64,000 nucleotides of DNA. It comes from an uncultured Erysipelotrichaceae bacterium. GTDB lineage: Bacteria > Bacillota_I > Bacilli_A > RF39 > UBA660. The stretch's first letter is position 1. Every line of letters starts with the position of its first letter. The DNA lies in contig CADBKG010000003.1 of the NCBI GenBank assembly GCA_902795215.1, positions 1 to 64,000 of the forward strand. Reading direction: 5' to 3'. Below, in pieces: positions 24,458 to 33,971 of the stretch. The translations under genes and the position numbers were made by a program. A model generated the notes under the pieces. It searched no databases. It was not told the DNA's origin and saw only the letters and a program-made list of their open reading frames with translations.

Positions 24458-27400
24458 ATCAAATAAACTCATTTGGTTAGATTCACTCATTCCATCAAAT
24501 ATACCTAGAGTTTTCATTTTATCTATTGTTGTAGAGTTTACTTTAGCACGTTCAGAAACATCTTCTATTGATAAGAATGGTGCTTTTTCTCTTTCTTTAG
24601 TTATTGCGTTTGCAACGTTTTCACCTAGTCCATCAAGCGCTCTAAATGGAAAAATAAGTGTTTTTTCGTCTTCATCAATTACAAAATTTCTAGCATCGGA
24701 TTTATTTAAATCAATCATTTTAAATTTTAATCCTCTTGCATACATTTCCATTGCAATAGCAAGTTCATCTCTAAGTTCTACTTCTTTTTGAGAAGCATCA
24801 TAACCTTTATCATTTATTTCATCATATTTTTTCTTTATAGCATCATAACCCTTACACATTGTGCTTACATCAAAAGTATTAGATCTAACGCTAAAGTATG
24901 AAGCATAATAATATATTGGATGATGTACTTTAAACCAAGCTATTCTAAAGGCACTTATTACATATGCTGCAGCATGGGCTTTTGGGAACATGTATTTAAT
25001 TTTTCTGCAAGATTCTATATACCAATCCGGTACACCTGCTTCTTTCATTTCTTTGGCAAAGCCACTCCATGTTTCAGGATCTTTTGATGCTTTACCTTTT
25101 CTTACAAATTCCATTATTTTAAATGCTTTTTTAGATTCCATACCATATGCAATTAAGTTTATCATAATATCATCACGACAACCAATTACATCTTTAAAAG
25201 CTACTTTTCCTTCTTGTATTAGATCTCTTGAGTTACCATACCATACATCAGTACCATGTGATAAACCAGAAATTTTAACAAGTTCTGCGAATGTTGTTGG
25301 TTTAGTATCTACAAGCATTCTAACTGCAAGACGAGTACCAAATTCTGGTATACCAAGTGTTCCTGTTTCACAATCAATTTGCTCGCTCGTAACACCAAGT
25401 ACTTTTGGGCTTTTAAATATACTCATTGTATCTTTATCATCTAGTGGTACTTTGGTAACATCTATTCCACTTAAATCTTTAAGCATTCTAAGTACTGTAG
25501 GATCATCGTGACCAAGTATATCTAGTTTTAATACATCTTGATCGATTGCATGATAATCAAAGTGAGTTGTTCTCCATGCACTTGTTATATCATCTGCAGG
25601 ATATTGATAAGGAGTAAAGTCATATACATCCATGTATCCAGGAATAACAACTATACCACCTGGATGTTGTCCCGTAGTTCTTTTAACTCCCGTGCAGCCC
25701 TTAGCAAGTCTTTCCATTTCTACACTTCGCATATCCATTATGCCTTTATCTTCGCAGTATCCTTTAACAAAACCATAAGCTGTTTTATCAGCGACTGTAC
25801 CAATTGTACCAGCACGATATACGTTATCTACGCCAAATAACACTTTTGTGTATTCATGGGCAGAAGCTTGATTATCGCCTGAGAAATTAAGGTCTATATC
25901 AGGGACTTTATCAGCATCAAATCCAAGGAATGTTGCAAATGGCATATCTTGGCCTTCTTTATTTAGTTTAGTACCGCATTTTGGACAATCCATATCAGGT
26001 AAATCATAACCACATGAATAATTTTTCTTTAGTGGTTCTCCATCTATTTCAAATATACTATTTTTACAATTTGGACAAACATAATGGGCTTCTAGTGGAT
26101 TAACTTCTGTAATACCCATCATAGTTGCAACAAAGCTTGATCCAACGCTACCTCTAGAACCAACTAGATATCCCTCATCATTTGAGTGTTTAACTAGTTT
26201 TTGAGCAATTAAGTAAATAACATCGAATCCACCTTTGATAATACCATTTAATTCTGTTTCAATTCTTGTTTTAATATTCTCTGGAAGAGGATCACCATAT
26301 ATTTCATGCGCTCTTCCATAAACCATATCTTTAACTGTTTTTTCAGAATCTTCAATCTTTGGACTAAATGGAACACCACCAGTATCGATTATTACTTCAA
26401 CTATCTCACACATATCTGAGATTTTATTTGTGTTTTCTACTACTATTTTGTTTGCAAGCTCTTTTCCTAAAAATTTGAAATTATCAAGCATTTCATCCGT
26501 TGTTCTAAAGTGTTGTGATGGAATATTTTGGATTTCTGACTTTGCAAGTGGATGTCTACCACCACCAGGAACTTTTTGATTAACAATTATTTCTCTTGAA
26601 ATTTTATCTTCTTTCCTTAAATGATGCACATCACCAGTTGCAACCATTATTTTACCTGCTTCAATAGTGGTATTAACTATCTTTTTAATGATATTTTCTA
26701 CTTCTACTATATTAACAAAATCACTTGTATCTATTAAATGAGAATATACTTCTGGAGGTTGAACTTCAACATAATCATAGAATGATATTATATTTGTAAG
26801 TTCTTCTTCACTTTTACTTTTGGCTTCTCCAAATACTTCTGATTGGTAACAACCACTACCAATAAGTAGACCTTCTCTGTGTTTTTCTACTTCACTTCTA
26901 AGTATTCTAGGAGTTTTATATAGATATTTAGTATTTGCATAACTTACTAGTTTAAATAAGTTTTTAAGTCCTGTTTTATTTTTAACAAGCAAGTTTATAT
27001 GATAAGTTTTACCATATTTATATATTTCATCAGTGCTTATAAGGTTATTAAAATCTTTAATGTTTTCGATATTTTGATTATCCATCTTTTTAACCATTTT
27101 ATCAAAAACATAAGCCGTTCCTTCTGCGTCATAATCTGCCCTATGGTGTTTATCTTCATCCCATGTAACATTATATCTTTTAACAAGTGCACTAAGTGAA
27201 TGTCTTGCAAAACCTTTATCAAGCGCACGAGAAAGTTCAAGTGTATCTATAACACAGTTTTTAAATTCTCCTAAGTTGTATTTTTCATATGCCATTTCTA
27301 AAAAGCTTGTATCGAATTTTGCATTATGTGCAACCATAGGATAGTCTTTAAAGAATTTAATGAATCTTTTAACAACATTTTCTTCATTATCTTTATCTTC

Positions 27401-29371
27401 AAGCATCTCATCTGTTATATCTGTTAATTCAGTTATCTTTTTAGGAAGTGGTCTTCCTGGATTAATTAATTCATCAAATCTATCGATTATTTCTCCATTT
27501 TTAATTAAAACCGCGCCTATTTCGATAATAGAATCAGCCCCACCAGCATTAAATCCAGTTGTTTCAAGGTCAAACACGCAGTATATTGCATCTAAACTCT
27601 TTTGATCAATTGGCCTTTTAACTATGTCAACACTATCTTCAACCATTGTAAGTTCTGCACCGTAAATGCATTTAAACTTATCTTCTTCTTTCTCTATACC
27701 TTTATTGTATGCACATACTTTATGAAATGCATCAGGGAATGCTTGAACACCATTATGATCAGTAATTGCTACAGACTTATATCCCATATCTTTAAGTGTA
27801 TCTAAATATGTATTTACATTTAATACACCATCCATTTGACTCATCATAGTATGGGAATGCAACTCTACTCTTTTTACTTTGGCATTATCAACTAATTTTT
27901 CATCTTTTGATGGAATATCGATTATATTTCTAGCATTTAAAACAAGTTCTTTAGCATATTCATCATATTTAACTTGTCCATCAGCTTTAATCCAATTTCC
28001 AACTTTATATTTTTTTATGTACTCATCATATTCATTTTTATCTTTAGTAAACAATTTACATAGAATTGAATCAGTGTAATCTGTTAATTTAAGAGTTACA
28101 ATTTTAAAGTTTGACTTAGGAGATTCAAAGAATTCTGCATCAAAAATCTTAGCTTCAATTACTACATTATTAATAGGTGAATTTATATTATGAAGTGATA
28201 CTACATTTCCACTTATATTAGTAGGTTTTGAAATCTTTTCAGTTGTTTCCTTAGCTGTTTGAATTTCTTTTTTTGGTTCTTCTTTTTTTACAATTATGGT
28301 TTCTGGTTCTAATGGTTTAACCTCAGGTATATCGTCAAGAATTTCATCATCAAACGCAAAAAAACCATCATCCCCCATATAATCATCATCTTCAGGAATA
28401 AATTCTGGAATATAACCATAATCAGGATCATTTAAAGTTTTTTCTTCTTTTTTATCACTTTCCATTATGCTTCTAATAGTAAATACTAGTGAGTTCATAT
28501 AATTATCTTCTTGAATGCTTCCTCTAAAAAAGTAATACATATCTTCTTTTAAATTTTTCAAAAGAAAAGAATATACATCTTTATCAGTTGTAAATAACTT
28601 ACACGTAAAAGGTGTTCCATCACTTACTTTAATTGTAAATATTTTATATTCACTTCTAGCGGATTCTATTGCTCTAATTTCAGTTATTTTTGCATGAATA
28701 TTAACTCCTCTTTTAGGAGCATTTATTTCACTTATTGAAAGTATTTTGCTTGTATCAAAAGCCGTACCAAAAAGAGCTGTTCCCTTTACTTCAAGTACTG
28801 GTTTAGTCTTTTTTTCAGCAAGGGCAATACTAGGCTCTTGTTTTATTTCTTCAGATGCTTTTTTAACTTTTTCTATTTCAGCACGCACTTTATTTCTTTT
28901 ATCTATATTAGTATAAGAACTAACAGTGCATCCGGGCATTCCCATCTTTTCAAGCCATGACAAAATTTTGTTTGTTTTGCTCTTGATTAAATTATTTTCT
29001 ACAGAATTAGTTACTTCTATTTTTATTTCTTTATTATTAACTATTATATCGTTACCTTTTATGCTTCTTAATGCTGGACTTTTAGTACTTAAATAGTTCA
29101 TATAATACTTTATATATTCAAGTATATTTTGATCATGAAAATGCTCATTGTTTATAACAAAATCAACCTTTTTAACATTATCAAAACCACCTCTAGATTG
29201 AATAATAAGAGATTCCATATCATCAACATTAATTGGTTCTTTATTTGTTATATAAACTGTCCAAGTGTTATCAAGTTTTTGTACTACGATTTTATCTATT
29301 TTAGTTTCTTCAAATGAAGAGGTATTAGTGAAATTTATTTTTTTGAAATATTTTGATAATGCCCCCGCCAT
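24446..29371 (-). CDS. polC: DNA polymerase III PolC with duplicated OB domain
   Basis: 1641 residues, about 200 more than B. subtilis PolC. Order: N-terminal domain (1-200), OB fold 1 (about 212-303), Pro/Glu/Asp-rich linker (304-389), OB fold 2 (about 390-486), PHP domain (HSHT at 505-508), proofreading exonuclease (VFDLETTGFN at 599-608, HNAKFDTSFL, HRADYDAEGTAYVF), then the C-family polymerase core with a four-Cys zinc site (CPNC...CPKC), PDIDLNFSG and GQHPGGIVVIP. The two OB folds share AKI, ES..S..KI.T.K..D, CKLFT.DK and more, so they arose by duplication. Replicative polymerase, 20 kb from dif. Confidence 0.97.
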   Translation of the reverse strand: MAGALSKYFKKINFTNTSSFEETKIDKIVVQKLDNTWTVYITNKEPINVDDMESLIIQSRGGFDNVKKVDFVINNEHFHDQNILEYIKYYMNYLSTKSPALRSIKGNDIIVNNKEIKIEVTNSVENNLIKSKTNKILSWLEKMGMPGCTVSSYTNIDKRNKVRAEIEKVKKASEEIKQEPSIALAEKKTKPVLEVKGTALFGTAFDTSKILSISEINAPKRGVNIHAKITEIRAIESARSEYKIFTIKVSDGTPFTCKLFTTDKDVYSFLLKNLKEDMYYFFRGSIQEDNYMNSLVFTIRSIMESDKKEEKTLNDPDYGYIPEFIPEDDDYMGDDGFFAFDDEILDDIPEVKPLEPETIIVKKEEPKKEIQTAKETTEKISKPTNISGNVVSLHNINSPINNVVIEAKIFDAEFFESPKSNFKIVTLKLTDYTDSILCKLFTKDKNEYDEYIKKYKVGNWIKADGQVKYDEYAKELVLNARNIIDIPSKDEKLVDNAKVKRVELHSHTMMSQMDGVLNVNTYLDTLKDMGYKSVAITDHNGVQAFPDAFHKVCAYNKGIEKEEDKFKCIYGAELTMVEDSVDIVKRPIDQKSLDAIYCVFDLETTGFNAGGADSIIEIGAVLIKNGEIIDRFDELINPGRPLPKKITELTDITDEMLEDKDNEENVVKRFIKFFKDYPMVAHNAKFDTSFLEMAYEKYNLGEFKNCVIDTLELSRALDKGFARHSLSALVKRYNVTWDEDKHHRADYDAEGTAYVFDKMVKKMDNQNIENIKDFNNLISTDEIYKYGKTYHINLLVKNKTGLKNLFKLVSYANTKYLYKTPRILRSEVEKHREGLLIGSGCYQSEVFGEAKSKSEEELTNIISFYDYVEVQPPEVYSHLIDTSDFVNIVEVENIIKKIVNTTIEAGKIMVATGDVHHLRKEDKISREIIVNQKVPGGGRHPLAKSEIQNIPSQHFRTTDEMLDNFKFLGKELANKIVVENTNKISDMCEIVEVIIDTGGVPFSPKIEDSEKTVKDMVYGRAHEIYGDPLPENIKTRIETELNGIIKGGFDVIYLIAQKLVKHSNDEGYLVGSRGSVGSSFVATMMGITEVNPLEAHYVCPNCKNSIFEIDGEPLKKNYSCGYDLPDMDCPKCGTKLNKEGQDMPFATFLGFDADKVPDIDLNFSGDNQASAHEYTKVLFGVDNVYRAGTIGTVADKTAYGFVKGYCEDKGIMDMRSVEMERLAKGCTGVKRTTGQHPGGIVVIPGYMDVYDFTPYQYPADDITSAWRTTHFDYHAIDQDVLKLDILGHDDPTVLRMLKDLSGIDVTKVPLDDKDTMSIFKSPKVLGVTSEQIDCETGTLGIPEFGTRLAVRMLVDTKPTTFAELVKISGLSHGTDVWYGNSRDLIQEGKVAFKDVIGCRDDIMINLIAYGMESKKAFKIMEFVRKGKASKDPETWSGFAKEMKEAGVPDWYIESCRKIKYMFPKAHAAAYVISAFRIAWFKVHHPIYYYASYFSVRSNTFDVSTMCKGYDAIKKKYDEINDKGYDASQKEVELRDELAIAMEMYARGLKFKMIDLNKSDARNFVIDEDEKTLIFPFRALDGLGENVANAITKEREKAPFLSIEDVSERAKVNSTTIDKMKTLGIFDGMSESNQMSLFDGFF

Positions 29372-29483
29372 AAAATTTCACATCCTTCATTATTTTTTTC
29401 TACATATTAATTGTATCAAAATTAGTAAAAAAATGGAACCATATTTTGACATTTTTTTATACTTTTTTTTATAAAAAAAATAA

Positions 29484-29504
29484 AAGCAAGGTTAAACCTT
29501 GCTT
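29484..29504 (-). terminator. intrinsic terminator of the rpsP-khpA operon
   Basis: AAGCAAGG/CCTTGCTT perfect stem around TTAAA, followed by TTTTATTTTTTTT on the minus strand. Confidence 0.85.
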
Positions 29505-29517
29505 CTTAAGATTTTTA

Positions 29518-29766
29518 TTAAATTGAGTCAATATTTACTCTTAATTTTTTTATATTATTTTTGTATGCACAAGCATTTACTAGTGTTCTTATTGCTTTTG
29601 CCATAGCACCAGATCTTCCAATAACACTACCCGCATCATCAGAGTGTACTATAATCTCTAGCATAGTAACATTATCTTCATCAGTGAATGCTTTTACTTT
29701 AACAATATCAGGATTTTTAACAAGTCCTTTAACTAATTCTTCAGTAAATTTTACTACATTATCCAT
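29518..29766 (-). CDS. khpA: KH domain RNA-binding protein KhpA
   Basis: 82 residues, one KH domain with the RNA-binding GxxG loop (GSVIGRSGAMAKAIRTLV). KhpA pairs with KhpB/Jag and affects cell division and RNA stability in streptococci. It follows rpsP by 3 bases, as in most Firmicutes; rimM and trmD, which usually come next, are absent and a terminator follows. Confidence 0.94.
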   Translation of the reverse strand: MDNVVKFTEELVKGLVKNPDIVKVKAFTDEDNVTMLEIIVHSDDAGSVIGRSGAMAKAIRTLVNACAYKNNIKKLRVNIDSI

Positions 29767-29769
29767 ATA

Positions 29770-30135
29770 CTACTTGCTTTCTTTTTTTGCAGTTGTTTTC
29801 TTTGTTGTACTTTTTTTAGCAGTTGTTTTAGTTGCTGCAGGTTTTTTTACTTCTTTTTTAGTACTTTTTTTAGGAGCTTTAGCATTTTTATATTTTGCCC
29901 ATACTCCTTCTTTAGAAAGAATATTTCTTACTGTATCAGTACATTGTGCACCATTGTTAAGCCATTTAATAGCTTTTTCTTCATCAATAGTTACTTTACT
30001 ATCTGCGATTGGATTATATGTACCTACAGTTTCAATAAACTTTCCGTCTCTAGGACTTCTTGAATCAGCAGCGACAATTCTATAAAAAGGTTTTGCTTTT
30101 GATCCCATTCTTTTTAATCTTAATTTAACAGCCAT
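29770..30135 (-). CDS. rpsP: 30S ribosomal protein S16
   Basis: 121 residues from ATG 30135 with GGAGGGAAATATA before it. The S16 core is [38 protein letters not shown] and ATDT-like [14 protein letters not shown]. The last 35 residues are an extra low-complexity Lys/Thr/Ala tail ([16 protein letters not shown]...), beyond the usual 90-residue length, resembling histone H1-like tails and probably disordered. Promoter at 30161-30189. Confidence 0.97.
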   Translation of the reverse strand: MAVKLRLKRMGSKAKPFYRIVAADSRSPRDGKFIETVGTYNPIADSKVTIDEEKAIKWLNNGAQCTDTVRNILSKEGVWAKYKNAKAPKKSTKKEVKKPAATKTTAKKSTTKKTTAKKESK

Positions 30136-30160
30136 TATATTTCCCTCCACTTCGTATATA

Positions 30161-30189
30161 ATAATAACATAATCGAAAAAATAAGTCAA
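30161..30189 (-). promoter_or_regulatory. rpsP promoter overlapping the upstream terminator
   Basis: On the minus strand TTGACT (30189-30184) and TATTAT (30166-30161) with a 17-base spacer. The -35 hexamer lies in the right arm of a hairpin (GTTAACC/GGTTGAC, about 30185-30204) that would end the upstream gene. Confidence 0.65.
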
Positions 30190-30204
30190 CCTCTTTTGGT
30201 TAAC

Positions 30205-30831
30205 TCATTTTAATTTTTGATTTTTAATTTCTGTTACTATATCAATTAATTCTATTCCATATTTTTGTCTGTAAGCATCATTTATACATTTAAAATAATT
30301 TTTCCATCTTGTATCTTTTCTATACTCATTTAATATCTTATTAATTCTTTTAATATTTGGTTCAATATTATCTTTATTTAATAGTACTCCAAGTGATATT
30401 AGTTCTGGAATTAATGCAAATCCATATTCTTTAGAAACAAGTAATCCAATCGCTGCAATTACGTTCCAAATAAATACACTATCAAGGACATCAACCTGCT
30501 CAAATCCAGATGTTACTTTATTATCTAATTTATTATCAAGAACCTGATAATCACTTCTAAATTCTTTAACAAGTTTAATAAATTCATCTATTGTATATGT
30601 TTTTATATTCCCATCTTGTAATAAAACTTTAACATACTTGCCATCAATTATATAATCATCCCATTTTTCTTTAATTTTTTTCTTATAATATCTTGTCGTT
30701 TTAATACTTTCATGATCGATATTATTTATTTCTTCTCGTAACTCTCTTTGTTTTCTTAAAGTCTCTAATCCATCATAATATTTTTTCTTTTCTTCTTCAG
30801 ACATTGTATCGATTGGTTTTTGATTTGACAT
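30205..30831 (-). CDS. hypothetical protein with central hydrophobic hairpin
   Basis: 208 residues. Charged helical N-terminus (EEEKKKYYDGLETLRKQRELREE), a small beta element (YIIDGKYVKVLLQDGNIKTYTIDEF), a hydrophobic pair at about 115-150 (VFIWNVIAAIGLLV, FALIPELISLGVLL), then a basic helical tail. Ribosome binding site GGAGGTATGCA. No family recognised. Its layout (polar head, hydrophobic hairpin, polar tail) recurs in the genes at 35827, 52177 and 52781. Confidence 0.7.
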   Translation of the reverse strand: MSNQKPIDTMSEEEKKKYYDGLETLRKQRELREEINNIDHESIKTTRYYKKKIKEKWDDYIIDGKYVKVLLQDGNIKTYTIDEFIKLVKEFRSDYQVLDNKLDNKVTSGFEQVDVLDSVFIWNVIAAIGLLVSKEYGFALIPELISLGVLLNKDNIEPNIKRINKILNEYRKDTRWKNYFKCINDAYRQKYGIELIDIVTEIKNQKLK

Positions 30832-30915
30832 TGCATACCTCCATGAAATATATTTGTAAGATATATTATCATATTCTGCTTAGTTATTCAATAAAAAGAG
30901 CATTATAAAATGCCC

Positions 30916-32238
30916 TTATTCTAAATCTTTAAAGTTGTATTCTTTTGTTTTTTCCATATCTAGTTCTCTAGCATCATCTTTTAAATCATCAGGATTAAAA
31001 GTTGTTGTTTTTTCGTCTAGATACTCATCTTCATATTTTACTTCTGTAATAGTATCTTCTTTATTTTCTTCCTCTTCATCATCAGAGAATAATATATCTT
31101 TTACATTTTCTTTAGATTTTTTCTTTTTATCTTTGTTTTTACCCTTTTTAATAGGTAATTTACCTTTTTTAAATAATATTAGTATTATTCCACCAATTAT
31201 AAGAAGTATTCCAAGAACAATTAAAAGTATTAACCACCATTTAATTTTCTTTTTTTCATTAACTACTACTTTGGATTTTTTAGCTTTACTTTGCATATTC
31301 TTATACACAGTAATTTCATATACTTGTTTATCAGATTTATCAGAAGCTTCTACAGTAATTGTTACAAGGTTTTCTCCATCTTCTAAATCAGTATTACCTT
31401 CTATTTTAACTTCAGCGCCTGTTTCTTCTGTTTCATATTTAAATTCTAGATCAGTGATATCTTCACCAACATCAACTGTATATTTTAAGTTTTCTTTTTC
31501 GAATTTAGGACTAAGCACACATCCAATATTATTTATAGTCAAACTTTTTAAAAACGCACTAGGTTTTTGTTCTTCTCCACGTAATACTGTTATAGTATAA
31601 GTTTTTGTTGTTTTTCCATCTTCTGCAGTTACATTAATTTGAAATTCATTTTTCCCCATCTCTAGGTTTTTAACACCAGAGCCTGAGTAGTTAGCGCCTT
31701 CAGCAGCACTTGCAAGAATTTTAATAGCATTTATTGTATCAGGAACTTCAACTGAATATGAAGTTGTTCCAGAATTAAATGTTGGTTTTAATTCTCCTTG
31801 GCTTACAGTTAAACTAGTAAGTGAAGCATCATTGTTTTTAGGTTTATTATATGTTATTTGTCCTCCAACAGCTTCGTTAGACGGATTGCCATCAAATTTA
31901 ATATTTTGTGGTGTTATAGAAAATGTTTGAGTAACTTTTGGATTATAATTAACTGTCCCAATTTTACCAGCATTTAAATTTCCAGAAGCCTTAAATTCAT
32001 AGTTGCCATTGCTGTGATTAAAACTAAAACCACTTCCTGGCGATACTCCTGTAACAGCGCCTATATTTCCATCACTAAGTGAAAAACTAACAGAAGAATA
32101 TTTATTTGCATCTCCAGTTAATTCTATAGTAGCACTACCCGCATCTACTGTACTTGGATTAATTTTAACTCCAGCCGCATTTACATTAATGCAAAAACAA
32201 AACAATAAAACAAACAATAAAAACTTAACTTTTTTCAT
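30916..32238 (-). CDS. exported cohesin/cadherin-like beta-sandwich protein, membrane-anchored
   Basis: 440 residues. Signal peptide (1-21); a cohesin-like beta domain (VKINPSTVDAGSATIEL to about 130); two cadherin-like beta-sandwich domains with the hallmark endings TYTITVLRG (about 225) and VYEITVYKN (about 312); a membrane helix near 335-355 (WWLILLIVLGILLIIGG); then a cytoplasmic Lys-rich stretch and an acidic tail (DDEEEENKED). Extracellular domains with a charged cytoplasmic tail suggest a cell-envelope adhesion or scaffold protein. It follows hemW by 10 bases. Confidence 0.82.
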   Translation of the reverse strand: MKKVKFLLFVLLFCFCINVNAAGVKINPSTVDAGSATIELTGDANKYSSVSFSLSDGNIGAVTGVSPGSGFSFNHSNGNYEFKASGNLNAGKIGTVNYNPKVTQTFSITPQNIKFDGNPSNEAVGGQITYNKPKNNDASLTSLTVSQGELKPTFNSGTTSYSVEVPDTINAIKILASAAEGANYSGSGVKNLEMGKNEFQINVTAEDGKTTKTYTITVLRGEEQKPSAFLKSLTINNIGCVLSPKFEKENLKYTVDVGEDITDLEFKYETEETGAEVKIEGNTDLEDGENLVTITVEASDKSDKQVYEITVYKNMQSKAKKSKVVVNEKKKIKWWLILLIVLGILLIIGGIILILFKKGKLPIKKGKNKDKKKKSKENVKDILFSDDEEEENKEDTITEVKYEDEYLDEKTTTFNPDDLKDDARELDMEKTKEYNFKDLE

Positions 32239-32248
32239 AATAATCTCC

Positions 32249-33334
32249 TTATATTAATTTAAGTAATAATTCATTCATAACATATATATATTTTGGATTT
32301 ATATAAACATATCCATCTTTATATATAAGTTCTTTATTTTTAATAAGTGGTTTAATTGGAAAAGCATCTTGCATATTTATTTCATACTTATCAAAAAACT
32401 CTTGTAAGTTTATTCCTTCCATTTTTCTAAGGCCAAGCATGACTTCGTTTTCCATCATATCACTTTTACTCATTAAAACTTCGCTTTCTCTATATTTAGA
32501 TAAAAGGTATGCATCTAAATTTTTAGTATTATCATATCTAAATCCTTCTATATAGCCACTTGCACCAAGTCCAAAACCATAGTATTCTTCATTATTCCAA
32601 TATGTCATATTATGTTTTGATTGATACCCACTTTTAGAAAAATTGGATACTTCATAATGATTATAACCTTTCTTTTTTAAAGTTTTAACTATATATTCAT
32701 ACATTTTTATTTCTTCTTCAGGATCAATATTTTCATCAGATCTTATTTTACACATCGTATGATCTTCTATAATAAGTGAATATGTACTTATATGCTCAGG
32801 ATTAAGTTTTAATATATATTTTAAATCTTTTTTAGTATCTTTTAAGGTTTCTCCTGGCAAGCCATACATTAAATCAAGATTAATATTATCAAATCCATAA
32901 CTTCTGACTAAATTAATTTTCTGTTGCACATCTTTAAAATCTGCTTTTCTATTCATAAAATCAAGTTTACATTTATTAAATGATTCAATTCCTATAGATA
33001 ATCTATTAACTTTCATGTCTTTTAATAAAATAAGCAAATCGGGACTTATATCTTCAATATTACATTCAAACGTAAATTCATAAGTATCACTTAGTTTGAT
33101 TGTCTTAATGATTTCACTTAAATATATAAGCTCTGTTTCTTCTAAACAAGATGGTGTTCCCCCACCTATATAAAGAGTATTTATTTCCTTACCATCATAT
33201 GCATCTATGACTTCATTTTTGAGTTTCTCTAAATATGGCATAACGTATTTTTCGTTATATAGTATCTTTGCAAAATCACAATAAGAACATATACTTTTAC
33301 AAAAAGGAATATGGATGTACATACTTTTAACCAT
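32249..33334 (-). CDS. hemW: radical SAM protein HemW (heme chaperone / HemN-like)
   Basis: 361 residues. The cluster motif HIPFCKSICSYCDF (CxxxCxxC) at residues 6-20, then LYIGGGTPS, FECNIEDIS, RLSIGIESF, INLDLMYGLPG and YEVSNFSK. The cysteine set is the HemW type rather than true HemN; HemW is thought to load heme onto proteins. Lies downstream of lepA with an HD-domain gene between, like the Bacillus lepA-hemW order. Confidence 0.93.
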   Translation of the reverse strand: MVKSMYIHIPFCKSICSYCDFAKILYNEKYVMPYLEKLKNEVIDAYDGKEINTLYIGGGTPSCLEETELIYLSEIIKTIKLSDTYEFTFECNIEDISPDLLILLKDMKVNRLSIGIESFNKCKLDFMNRKADFKDVQQKINLVRSYGFDNINLDLMYGLPGETLKDTKKDLKYILKLNPEHISTYSLIIEDHTMCKIRSDENIDPEEEIKMYEYIVKTLKKKGYNHYEVSNFSKSGYQSKHNMTYWNNEEYYGFGLGASGYIEGFRYDNTKNLDAYLLSKYRESEVLMSKSDMMENEVMLGLRKMEGINLQEFFDKYEINMQDAFPIKPLIKNKELIYKDGYVYINPKYIYVMNELLLKLI

Positions 33335-33381
33335 ATTATCACCTCTACCCTGATATATAAATTATAACAATTTCTTTTATT

Positions 33382-33963
33382 TTATTCAAGTATGTTGTTA
33401 TTTTCATCAAATGGTACTTCTAAAAACTTCCTAGAAGCAAGATAGTCACACATATGTACAAAGTTTTGATATTTTGTATGTGGAGCTTCTAAAACCTCAT
33501 TGCCATCATAATCTTTTGTCCAAGGTCCCATATGAGTTTTAATAGCGTCTCCTAAAAATATTGCATCTTCCTCGCTTAATGAAAGTTCATCTTTATTTTC
33601 ATATATAAATTTTTGCATTAAAATTGGATGATCAAATCTTGTATATTTTTCTTCTGGAATACCAAGTTTTAATCCGTCATGAACGAGCAAGGCAAAGATA
33701 AGTAGATCTTTTTCATGACTTGTATATTTATCGCCTATTGCTGGATCTGATAATAGTTCATAACCAATACGCATCGCAGCTTTAGAATGTCTTAGTAATC
33801 CTCCATTACCAAGCGCATATTTTGGATGATATTTACCAGTTGATGATGCTGCAACTATATAAAAGTACTCTGGTAACATATTAAGCAGTTTTTTTAGAGA
33901 TGCTTTTAAATTTTCATCTTTTATAAACTCTAATTCTTTTTTTAATAATTCTTCTTTTTCCAT
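33382..33963 (-). CDS. HD domain phosphohydrolase
   Basis: 193 residues. HD signature spread over GLLRHSKAAMRIG, FALLVHDGLKLG (His-Asp pair) and KTHMGPWTKDYDG, with a C-terminal HMCDYLASRKFLE giving the last Asp. Metal-dependent phosphohydrolase, substrate unknown. Starts 8 bases after lepA's stop, so it is in the lepA-hemW transcription unit. Confidence 0.85.
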   Translation of the reverse strand: MEKEELLKKELEFIKDENLKASLKKLLNMLPEYFYIVAASSTGKYHPKYALGNGGLLRHSKAAMRIGYELLSDPAIGDKYTSHEKDLLIFALLVHDGLKLGIPEEKYTRFDHPILMQKFIYENKDELSLSEEDAIFLGDAIKTHMGPWTKDYDGNEVLEAPHTKYQNFVHMCDYLASRKFLEVPFDENNNILE

Positions 33964-33971
33964 GTTTACTC

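Noticed and set aside
26999-27805. Several 60-80-aa ORFs inside polC on the opposite strand
   Set aside because: Low-complexity antisense frames of a conserved polymerase gene.
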